Below are positions 37,001 to 46,591 of a stretch of DNA of 64,000 nt, piece by piece. Source of the stretch: Halichondria panicea. Taxonomy: Eukaryota; Porifera; Demospongiae; Suberitida; Halichondriidae. The position numbers and the translations under genes were made by a program. Location of the stretch: NCBI RefSeq assembly GCF_963675165.1, contig NC_087377.1, positions 2,882,978 through 2,946,977 of the forward strand, read 5' to 3'. The notes under the pieces were generated by a model, which saw nothing but the letters and a program-made list of their open reading frames with translations, was not told the origin of the DNA and made no database searches. The stretch's first letter is position 1. Each line of letters starts with the position of its first letter.

Positions 37001-37846
37001 CATTCTGTGTCAAGTACACCATAATCTCCATACGCCCTTTGTGGCATGCCCAGTGAAATGCAGTCATGCCATGTCGTCCGTCACCTTTCTCGATATCAGC
37101 TCCACCACTAACGAGTTCTTTAGTGATCTCCAGGTGGCCATTCATACACGCTACATGTACTGGAGGGAAACTGCCCTTATACTTGTACCATTCCACACCC
37201 CAATATATCTGGTGGTTGGGGTTGGCCCCCTGTTTCAACAGGGACCGAACTTCGCTGGCATCATTATTTTGAACTGCTTTTGATAGATCCAAGGCTAGTA
37301 TCTCTTGAGCACTGCATGTGTATGATTATAGTTGGAGCATCACAGAAATCATGAACTCTAGCTATATTATGTAACATCAGTATTTAGAGGGGTAGTTTTG
37401 TTCTGGCCAGTTACGCCAATGGCAATATTCATTTACAAGTGGATGTTACCCAATAGCGATGATTACCATTTAAAGCGGGTGTCAGCCACTAGCAATGTCT
37501 AGCAGTCATGAACTTAATTACTTATTAGTAATACGTGGTACATGGTAAAGTTAAGTGGGTGTGATAAAATACTGATTGCAATGGAATTCCACCGGCAGAG
37601 CAAAACTGCATGTATATATATATATAGGCTTATTACTATCACCAGGAGTACATATGTGCTCCTGGTATCACTAGTACCCATACCGTGGCATTTACCCTTG
37701 GCATTTAATTAATTGAGAACAAAGCACCGGGGATTTTGATCACTATAATTAAAAGTACTTGTCGCCATCACAAGATGGCCACTCTAGTCTACATATGACA
37801 TGTACATGTTCACTCACCCTGAGTCTTGTTCACTTCCAGTAGCCAT
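33966..37846 (-). CDS. Ankyrin-repeat protein 1 (about 264 aa)
   Basis: Seven exons: 37818-37846, 36986-37311, 36767-36868, 36312-36413, 35865-35966, 34825-34938 and 33966-33985, frame open throughout. It starts MATGSEQDSG, then a long exon with two to three ankyrin repeats (GANPNHQIYWG..., PPVHVACMNGHLEITKELV, MTAFHWACHKGRMEIMVYL). Three 102-nt exons each code for one 34-residue repeat (for example KTPLHLACMEGTVEVIKYL). The sixth exon holds a last partial repeat (DAPLDLAIVWGYPEIADFL). The final six-codon exon is weakly supported. No Death, SAM or other domain was found, so it is an adaptor-like ankyrin protein of unknown partner. It is paralogous to the gene at 41893-46331. Confidence 0.75.
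34356..34564. mobile_element. MITE, GCGGGTAATTTTCGTGGGG family
   Basis: Starts TACCGTATAGCGGGTAATTT and ends ATTACCCGCTATACGGTA, with good inverted ends and the same interior as 13063-13283. It lies in the last intron of ankyrin gene 1. Confidence 0.82.
34601..34809. mobile_element. MITE, CCGTATTACTAGAATATTTT family, copy 3
   Basis: TA-flanked, opposite orientation to the two copies at 19 and 22 kb. It ends just 16 bp below exon 6 of ankyrin gene 1. Confidence 0.82.
35049..35340. mobile_element. Rearranged MITEs of the GCGGGTAATTTT family
   Basis: Three ends of the family lie within 290 bp (35049, about 35262 and about 35338), with internal inverted segments around CGTGGTTCAGCAATATTGAG. This looks like one copy inserted in, or recombined with, another. 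Confidence 0.6.
35655..35838. mobile_element. pogo/Tigger-like MITE
   Basis: Left end TACAGTGGAACCTCTGTTAA and right end near GAGGGGTTCCACGTA are inverted; interior has CCTCCGAATAAAGGCCAG. A related copy lies at about 36427-36577. Both are in introns of ankyrin gene 1. Termini of this type and TA targets are typical of pogo-like elements. Confidence 0.65.
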
Positions 37847-38077
37847 AATGATGGATACAGCGTTTGTTCATAGACGGCTTGTTTATCTCACAGTAAAATT
37901 AAAACCATCGCGAGATGTCACATGCATTCCCTAGCCCTAGATGGGCGTGCCCGTGGCCGGGGACGGGCACGCCCATCTAAGCCAGCCCTTCCTCTGTCAG
38001 AGGAGGTACGACCGGAAGCGATGTATCACTGCTAAATTGACATTCTTTAAATAACGCGCACACTTGCCACAAACAAA
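37847..38077. promoter_or_regulatory. Divergent promoter with a perfect 17-bp-arm hairpin
   Basis: Between the ATG of ankyrin gene 1 (-) and that of the HIRAN relic (+) there are 231 bp. At 37938-37979 TAGATGGGCGTGCCCGT is followed by 8 bp and its exact inverse. This could be a regulatory site or the remains of a small element. Confidence 0.5.
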
Positions 38078-39141
38078 ATGTCTTCCCAGCAAAACGTAGA
38101 CAGCGACATTGCTAGTCCTTTGTCAGTCTCTAGTCCCTTGTCATCAGTAGAAATTGGACTTGACAGATTGATCACTATATTTTGAAGATAGGAATAAAGT
38201 TTGCTTATATCATCCCGTCCTTCTCAGTGATCTATGTGGATTTGCGACAAGTTAGAATTCAGTTCCTTGATAAAGAAGACCAAGACAGTGCTAGTGACTC
38301 TCCTGTTGTAATGATGGATGCCTTCATCAGAGCTGATCCCGAGCTAGACAAAATAGTACCTCCTTTCACTATTCAACTCAAAGATTACTGCTTCGTATCG
38401 GTAAGAATTCCGTCCACTACATTAAACTGATATAGTGCTAGTGATCATACAAACTATAATTATAGAGAGGCATAATTATATGAAATTGTGTACATCATAC
38501 ATATAGTTTATAGTACAAATAATTATTCCGAATGTAGGTGGAAGAGTTTTGCAAACGTGTGTACGTCAAACACCTTGAATCTACACCAGATGGACTCTTC
38601 ATTATCTGGGGATGGACAGAAGAGAGTATGGATGAGAAAAATGCCTCTGATGACGATCCAGCGTTGATGTCTGACAGTTTGTCAACAGAATCAGATAAAA
38701 GTGATGACGAGTGTGCAGTCTCAAAAGAAATTAGCACAGTTAATTTTAAGTGTGTTGGTGTCACTCGTGACCCCTTGTATCAAGAAACTTTGAAGCTAGC
38801 ATTTGATATGTTGATCAACGAAAAAAGATGTTCCAGTGAGATTAAATCCCGAACCTAACAATCCGTATGATTCTCATGCAGTGGCATTTGAGTGTAAGAT
38901 AATTGCTGGCTGTTGGAAGGTGTTTGGGTATGTACCCAAGGAACTGTGTGATTTTGTATTGAGTGCTATCGACAAGGGGGACATTCTTAACGTTGAATTT
39001 TCATGGATTAAATATAAAATTATTCGAAGTACCACTCTAGTATGTGCACTGCAACTTCTGTCAGATCTACTTCCATTCCCAGTTCTTCTGCGTTTAGTTC
39101 TGTTCATTGCATTGTTTATTTCAGAGGTTATTTGGGGTTAA
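38078..39141 (+). pseudogene. HIRAN-domain gene, frameshifted
   Basis: An ATG at 38078 opens MSSQQNVDSDIASPLSVSS but stops at 38183. A second frame continues with LDKEDQDSASDSPVVMMDAF and KIVPPFTIQLKDYCFVS to a GTAAG donor near 38401. After an acceptor at 38537 comes VEEFCKRVYVKHLESTPDGL. Then FKCVGVTRDPLYQETLKLA begins a HIRAN domain, which breaks in an A6 run near 38820-38826 and resumes one base out of frame as VRLNPEPNNPYDSHAVAFEC ... VFGYVPKEL. HIRAN domains bind DNA ends or sit in helicases; here it is in a short protein. At least two shifts are needed, one in a homopolymer, so assembly error in part cannot be excluded. Confidence 0.65.
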
Positions 39142-39321
39142 TCTCTCCAAGTGTGTTGTTAGTAGAAGTACTTGCTTGGTACCAAATATCAACTGCTAAT
39201 TGTGTACGGTATTGAAGTAATACAAGAGCCAAATCCAATATGTTTTCAATGTAAAAACAGACAACAAAACTAATTAAAATGGATCTCGTGACCGTGTCGC
39301 ACCTCCTCTGTCCTCTGTTAG

Positions 39322-39833
39322 GGACTGGTGGATGCCTATCTGAGAGTTGTGCCGGTGGAATTTTAATGAGTTGCATGACATCATGTATGACATCATCATG
39401 TGGTTTGTAATGTCTGATATGCGTAGGTTGCAAATGGCTACACAATTACAAATAAGCTCCCCTTGCTTAGTTTGTGGCAGAGAAACCAAGAAACATTGAG
39501 ACTGGTGGTAGAAGGCTACTATCAAGCCCTTTTCATCCCCAGACTGGAAAGATTTTCTCCAATGTAAGACAAGTGGTGCAAATCATTTACATACTAAAGT
39601 CACTGGAGGATTTATCTCAATTGCAGCTTGATTGATAAGCTCTGCTTGGTCGCTTAATCTTGCACTAGCACAGTCTTGCATCCATTATTTTGTTATTATC
39701 TACCACAAAGAAATTAACTAAGCAATACTGTGGGCGTAAGAATGTCACATGACATTGATACTGCACTCTGATTGGTCATTACCAGATTCAGGTAACGGCA
39801 CAACTCTCAGATAGGCAATCCACCAGTCCCTAT
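39322..39833. mobile_element. Foldback element, ends GGACTGGTGGAT
   Basis: The arm AGGGACTGGTGGATGCCTAT...GAGAGTTGTGCCG recurs inverted at 39793-39833. About 430 bp of non-coding sequence lies between. Confidence 0.75.
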
Positions 39834-39986
39834 TAAGGGAGGAAGGGCGAGTCTAATGGATTCCCCACAAATTGCATGTCTAAATTCAGTTTATCACTGC
39901 AGTGATACTTTACCAGATGTACGAAGCTGCAAATTGAATGATCCTTACCAGATTCCAGGCCGCTCTCAAGAATAGTGAGGGCTGCA

Positions 39987-40044
39987 TAGCCTCGAGACCA
40001 GGCCGATTAAAACACGTATTTTAATCGGCCTGGTCTCGAGGCTA
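39987..40044. repeat. 58-bp palindrome TAGCCTCGAGACCAGGCCG
   Basis: TAGCCTCGAGACCAGGCCGA through TTAAAACACG to the exact inverse. Shorter relatives are at 44311-44357 (AGCCTCGAATCCACACCG) and at the borders of 26113-26640. This is a family of nearly perfect small palindromes. Confidence 0.8.
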
Positions 40045-40092
40045 GGGGCTGCATGGGATCGAGGCTACAGGAACAATGGAGAAAGGGGTAAC

Positions 40093-41639
40093 CATAGATG
40101 ATACAGTACTGACGTGGATGTGAAACGTTTCCGGATTCCGGTATTCTGCTTGAAGCTATCATAGTAACGAGCATATCCGAGGTAATTTACTAGTTTCCGT
40201 AAATTAGGCAATTTGTTCCAAATAAACGCCGAGGGAATTATCGAGGTTATACCAAGCTGTGTAAGTGAGTTGGCAGAACTGGCCAGAGACAGATAAAAGA
40301 GAATCTATGCATTAACAGAGAGGATATTGATGCTGCAAGTGTATTAAGCGAAGACAGTAGTAGTGACTGTGAGGAGGTAGAATGAGTAGAGGAAGTACAG
40401 TCCAGTGCAAGATGATATTAACTATTCTATAATTAGTCTAGTAAATAGTCTATAATTATTATTTTATAGTAGATCTACCCCTGTACCCATGTAATTATAT
40501 CCAAAAAGCAAGCCACTCAATGTTGGTAGCATGCATGTAGATCAAAAGAAGTGTGGCTGACTCGTAACACTAGCATGAGATAAGCAAACGGCCCGGTGAA
40601 ATTGTTGATGATCTGTACGTGTACGTGTACGTGTACATGCTAATAATTATTATAATAGTCTTGAGAGTATTAATTTATAGTACACGATAAACTGTTTCTT
40701 GATCGTTTACGAAGTGGCTGTGAGAGAGACACATTCCAACTTGCCGGTTCGAAATTCCTATACAAGTGTAGATACACGGCACTTGAAAAGAGGTTGGACG
40801 TTAATGCTGTCTTCACCGATGGTGTTGCCTAGAGAAGTAGCACTCGAGTAGGTCCTGGGATAAATTTCACTTGATAGTATAATTAGCTAACATTTGGCAA
40901 TTGATATCTTAGCTCAGCGAAAGACAACACTGCAATTTGGAAAGTTAATGACATGTACATGTACGTGTGAACTTATTGATAGAAATCATAATTGTAGTTG
41001 TAATAAGAACGTAGCATTAATTTTTGTTTAACAGTACATGTACATGGATTTTACATATTTTTCTTGAGGCTGTATTTTTCCAATAACTTTACTGTATGCT
41101 TAGTTAATAGATTCTCCTGCTGCATCAATACACGAAGGTTTTCATCAGCTAAATATGCAAAAAGTAGGCTCAACAGGTTTAGAAATAACCTCACGCAAAA
41201 AGTGCAACTAACTCATGCTTTAGCCCTTTCTATAGCACTTAAACTTTCATAACAGTTGTCAAACATAGATTCTCCTCGTAGTTTACAGTGTACTTCAAGT
41301 ATTACTACTGAATGGTAACCTGAATATTTACTGTCCAAGCCAAAAATCTCACACAAAGTATTTTTACAGGAAAATTTATGCTAAAATATGATATTCTCCC
41401 ATGAGCTTAGAGAACTAGTCTTACCTACAAGCCCACTGCAAGTATCAATGTGTGCCAGTCATTTTCACCAGTTTTCAGACACAGAACACTGTTTACTACG
41501 CTCTGGTTGCTATATAAACATGACAGTTACAGGGTTTCTAACATAATCTGCTCGTTACAATGATAGCTTCAGACAATTCCCGTGGACCCCTCCGGATACT
41601 AGGCCGTTTCACATCCACGTCAGTACTGTATCATCTATG
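40093..41639. mobile_element. 1547-bp TIR element, hAT-like target duplication
   Basis: Inverted ends CATAGATGATACAGTACTGA (about 45 bp each) are flanked by the direct repeat GGGTAAC on both sides (40086-40092, 41640-41646), 7 bp or 8 if one G is shared. That size fits hAT. No transposase frame was found inside, so it is non-autonomous. Confidence 0.78.
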
Positions 41640-41892
41640 GGGTAACTAACATACACTTGTCACGCAATAAGGGAAATCCCCAACACAAATATGCATTCCA
41701 AGCAAATAATTATAATAATAATATTTTTTATAATCATGCTATTGCGAAGTTTTTGTACTAGCTTGAGTCAGTGTTGGGGCCAGAGTTCATCGGTTGCCTA
41801 GACGACTCTAACAATGGTGTAATAGGTGAAGAGAAACGATAATAATTATGCTGGAGCAGGTGAAGATGGAAACATTGGGAACGACACGGGAT

Positions 41893-44800
41893 TCAGGGAT
41901 TCGAGTTGTGTGAAGAAGGTCCAGTGAAATGGTTGGGGAGTGGTGGATCACCGGGTACAAAGGTCGATTGCCCTGTGTTCATTAAACCAGTAGCTGGGGA
42001 GTACGTGTGAGTGGGTGGGGCATGTAGACTGGACTGCATGGCATCAATTTGCTGACGGAGAGAAGATACGAGTGGTGTCAAGTCAGTAGAGGTTGGTGCT
42101 GCTTGTGATTGAGTACTGGAACCATTGCTGTCTTGAGATTCGCTGCCTTGATCATGTGACACTCCACTCGTATCATGTGATCTGTCCCCCTCCTGAGTGG
42201 TAGTAGTAGTATTCGTTTGTACTCCTTTTTTCTTTTGTGGGCTCTTGGATTGCTGAGCGTGTCCAGTTGAGGTCTTGTCAGAGCTACAGAAATCTTTCCA
42301 ACTGCCGTACACCAGAGGAGATTCAACAAAGCTCTCGGCCAGTCCGGAGGTGACAAACTTCCTGTAGGTGTGGCATGAGCGACTGGGCGTGTCATGTGAC
42401 GTGGTAGAGGAGTCATGTGATTTGTTTGAATCTCTGTGCACTAGTACGACAATGTCAAATCCTAACAGAGACAGTTGGTCCACCTGTGTGTGTGTGTGTG
42501 TGTGGGTGGTATGTGTGTGTGTGTGTGTGTGGGTGGGGGAGGGGGGATTATTAATGGAATAATTATAACAGTCTATTTGCGTTTAGTTCGACCCAGGAAG
42601 TTATGTAGTCGATCATTTATGCTTAGTATGCCAGGGAATTCTATGTAGCTTTTAGCTGTATAGATAAAAGCACTTTTAAAAGGAATCCAATGGTATGTGA
42701 AACTAGCGAAGTTATGTATGTAACAACATTATAAAGTCAAACACAACACAAAATTAATAGACTTTGCCACTCTGTAAGGCTGTAGAATACAATATTACTG
42801 TTACTCGTACTAAAGTCTATTTGTGTTGAGTTTGACCTTCATAAAGTTGACATAACTTTGTCATACTTTACTGAAATTCAAAGTTTCATATACCATTGGA
42901 TTCCTTGTTAAAAAGCGCTTCTATCTATATGCTGTAAGCTCCAACCAGCTAAAAGTTAGCATTTTCCATGTAGAAGTAGTCCCAGGCATACTTGTCCACC
43001 ACATGAAGCATAAATGAAGCCATAATTGCCCACATAACTTCCGGGGTCGAACTCAATGCAAATACACAGTATACAGTGTGTACTGTATAGTGACCTTTTT
43101 CTGTAGTATCTGCAGTAGGTTTGAAGAGTTTTCCACAATATCCTGGTCAGGTTTGGCCCTGCTCTTAGTGGAAGGAGGGAACTCGTCCTCACATTCGGGA
43201 CAGTTCTTGCAGCGGATGTGACAGCTCTCCTCACAGTTAGGACACACTCTCAGAGTCACTGGCTGGGCACCTGTGTGTGTGTGTGTGTGTGTGTGGGAGG
43301 GGGGCGTATAAAAGGTAGAGACAATATCTGACGACTTTGTACGTGCATATGGGAAAAATAAATATTACCGTATAGCGCGAAATGTTCAAGGGGCTTGATT
43401 TTCGCGGATTTCGTGGGTTAGAATTCTACACGAAAATTGCTAGAATTACCTGCTATCATGCAAATATTTAAAGGGGTGGCTTCCGGTAAGCAGTCATTCC
43501 GCGAACACTGTGCAACGAAATGGCTTTTAGAGGCCAATCCACAAAATATAAGTGCCTCGAAAATTTCGAGGTATACGGTAGTTACTTTTTTGTTTCTTTG
43601 TTGGTGGTGGTCCATTCTTACGCCTGGAGTTAGTGCCTCCAGTCACAGCAACTGTATACAGAGAGTAGCTGTATTGGACCACACTGTGTACTCATGATCC
43701 TAGTGAGCTTACATTGTCGTACAGACTTGAGGTAGTGAGCAATTTCAGTGAAACCACACTGTTTAGCGATGTCAAGAGGAGTCCAGCCAGCATCGTCAGT
43801 TATACCTGAGCAAGAGTGGGTGTAGAAACAAAGGTATAACACTGCACGGGGTTGCGTTGTACTCACTGATATCACAAGTTGGCCTTCTGCACCAAACACA
43901 TACTAATGAGGTTAATACATCGTAGATTATCACACTCACTATTGGGGTCAACTTTGTACTTCTTAACCAGCTTCTTCACCACACCCAGCCTGTCCCACTC
44001 ACATGCTACACACAGTAACTCGGCTTTGTCCCTATTACGACATTCACAGCCATGGCTCATCAGGTAGAGGGCAACATCCACCCGGTTATCATTTTTATCA
44101 TAGTACAGATCCTCCAGAGCTTCCTCTAGTGGTGACCGGCACTCAATATTCAACACATCTGACAGTAAAAGTTATGAAATCTGGCTAATTAATAATTATA
44201 TAATGTACTGTATATGTTATACATCTAATCCCTAGCTCGATTTCAATATACCATTCTGAGCTATATGAATATTTAGAATACGAAAATTGGACTTCATATC
44301 AAGCACACACATAGCCTCGAATCCACACCGTATTTTAATCGGCGTGGATTCGAGGCTAGCACACACACTAAAGAGGCTACTTACATGTACCGTATATCGG
44401 GAAATTTTCGTGGTGTGCAAACTTTCGCATTTTTCTAGGGAAGAGCAGTTAACACAAAAATTAAAACCGGGATAAACTCCCATGCACCGGTATTTTATAC
44501 TGGTGAGTGTGGTTTCCTGGCATTGAAACGCTACCCACCAACATTTCTGCTGAGGGCTTTGGAACCAAATAGCGAAAATTTCCCGCTAGACAGTATAATA
44601 TTATCACACTTACTCTTGGGGTCAACTTTGTATTTCTCAACCAGTTCCTTCACTACATCCAGCTTGCCATATGTACATGCTGCACACAGTAACTCGGTTT
44701 TGTCCTTATCACCACATGCACAGCCACGGCTCATCAGGTAGAGGGCAACATCCACACAACTACCGCCATCATCAGCATCATAATCATCACACAGATCCTC

Positions 44801-46331
44801 CAGAGCTCTGTCCAGTGGTGACCGTCCCTCATCATCCCTCACATCTGTACATTACACACAGTCAAACACAATAGTTACACGAACAAAACAGTCAGGGCTG
44901 CATTGAGGGGGGGCGGGGGCGAGGGGGGTAATTCGCCCCCCCCCCCTAGGATCAGGCAGATTCATTTGTACTGCTATAATTCTGATAACTAAGCCCCTCC
45001 TACAGTTTTAATTTTCCCAATTCGCCCCCCCTAATCCAAAATCCTCCCTGACAGTGCCTAATAAACTGGGCAGAAGCAAAGACGAACAGCAGGAGAGGCT
45101 ATGGGAACAAAATACAGATACATGTACTACGATAAAGTCAACACGAACATTTCTCGCTATACGGTATGTAAGTAGTCTCTTAGTGTGTACAAATATGAGT
45201 ACAGGGACTGTCAATAGAAGCTAAAACTCAAAACCATCCGTGCGTTGCAGTTTTAATCTAGGCCTGCCGTTTTTAATTAACTTTCCTCTCTCCTTTATCT
45301 ATGATCTCACCAAGATCCATCTTCCTCTCCTCCACCAGATACTGCACCACGTCTTTACTTCCTCTCACACAAGCCCAGTGAAGAGGAGTCTTGTTATCCT
45401 TATCCCTCACATCTGTTGTGGAACAGAGTTCAACTACCACAGATACTAACAGTATATAATTATTATTATGGTGAATGGAGGAACAAAATGGTACTTCAAC
45501 CACAAAATATATCATATGTAAAAGCGTAAGTACTGTACATAGCAAATGTTTTACTACGCACAATAGCAAGTTCGTGAAAAATTTATCTTTTCGCTACGTA
45601 CAATAACACAAATGTAACTTACCAGTGCTACATCCGAGCTCCTGGATCAGGAACTTTACCACGTCTTTATGACCTCCCTCACACGCATAGCAAAGTGGAG
45701 ACATGTTGTCTATCCCACCAACTTTATCAGTACGAGCTCCATAAGTAGCAAGTGTCTTCACAACCTCAAGGTAGCCCTTAAAACAAGCCTTGTGTAATGG
45801 AGGCAGCTTATCCGCCCACTCGTCACTCCAGTAGAGCTGGTGGTTGGGGTCTGCCCCCTGTCCCAACAGGGACCTCAATTTGATGACATCCCCTACAGCC
45901 TCCCATAAGTCCACGGCTAGCTTCTTTTGAGCACTGTACAAAATACAGAGAATAACTTGATGTGTATATCATTTGTATACAAGTGACACCATGCGCGCAC
46001 ATCCAGCTGTCACTTTGCTATAATTATATGGATCATAGCTAGCTAGCTAGCTAGCTAGCTACTGTAAAACCTTGCGACACTTTTAAGTACGTTTTGCGAA
46101 AATAGAGTTTTAATGTATACACAAAAAATGAATAATTACGATGCTATAATTATAAATGGGCAAAAATTTAGTGTCGCATATTTAGAGGGTTGCCTTAAAT
46201 AGAGGTTTTACAGTATCCTGCTCTGACTCTACTAATGGAATGAGCCTCCCTCCATGCAATCACAAGGTGCTACCATGAGTAGTAATTATAGTCTACATGT
46301 TCACTCACTCTGAGTCTTGTTCGGTAGCCAT
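41893..46331 (-). CDS. Ankyrin-repeat protein 2 with zinc-ribbon and Ser/Thr-rich tail (about 581 aa)
   Basis: Eight exons: 46309-46331, 45623-45933, 45311-45412, 44614-44844, 43940-44158, 43713-43805, 43095-43270 and 41893-42483, no frame breaks. It starts MATEQDSE like ankyrin gene 1. Exons 2-6 hold ankyrin repeats (GADPNHQLYWS, PPLHKACFKGYLEVVKTL, SPLCYACEGGHKDVVKFL, TPLHWACVRGSKDVVQYL, TPLDIAKQCGFTEIAHYL). Exons 4 and 5 are duplicates of each other. Exon 7 has VCPNCEESCHIRCKNCPEC, a four- to six-Cys zinc-ribbon-like motif, and a heptad-like helix (SSNLLQILQKK). Exon 8 codes GFDIVVLVHRD then a long Ser/Thr/Gln-rich tail. A transposon sits 30 bp above the ATG. Confidence 0.8.
43366..43580. 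mobile_element. MITE with ends TACCGTATAGCGCGAAAT
   Basis: Ends TACCGTATAGCGCGAAAT and AATTTCGAGGTATACGGTA are inverted; a relative lies at about 25505-25700. It resembles the GCGGGTAATTTT family in its first bases and may share a transposase. It lies in intron 6 of ankyrin gene 2. Confidence 0.65.
46062..46213. mobile_element. Small pogo-like MITE in intron 1 of ankyrin gene 2
   Basis: Ends CTGTAAAACC and GGTTTTACAG are flanked by TA. Interior repeats the theme of a TTTAGAGGG-type inverted arm. 152 bp, non-coding. Confidence 0.7.
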
Positions 46332-46591
46332 TTCTCAAAAGCCTCGTTTTTCCAGACTTTAGGCCACTCCAAGTGATACTCTGGTTTCTCCTGAAGTTTT
46401 TCTAATTGCATGCGGGCGGGCGGCTTTTCTCATTATGTCATTATCAATTTCACCTTATGAATCTCATTATTTTTCAAATGAATATCATTACTGTGATTTT
46501 TTACACCTTGCAATAACGCAAATTAACGCATGCGCAGAATTAAGGTTTGAATCTGGCCAAAGATTACTCCGAAGTACAGTAGATTTAGCTG

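Larger units (their letters stand above)
39142..41892. other. Intergenic region made mostly of inverted-repeat elements
   Basis: Contains a foldback at 39322-39833 (ends GGGACTGGTGGATGCCTATC), a 58-bp palindrome at 39987-40044 and the TIR element at 40093-41639. No gene is supported. Confidence 0.6.
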
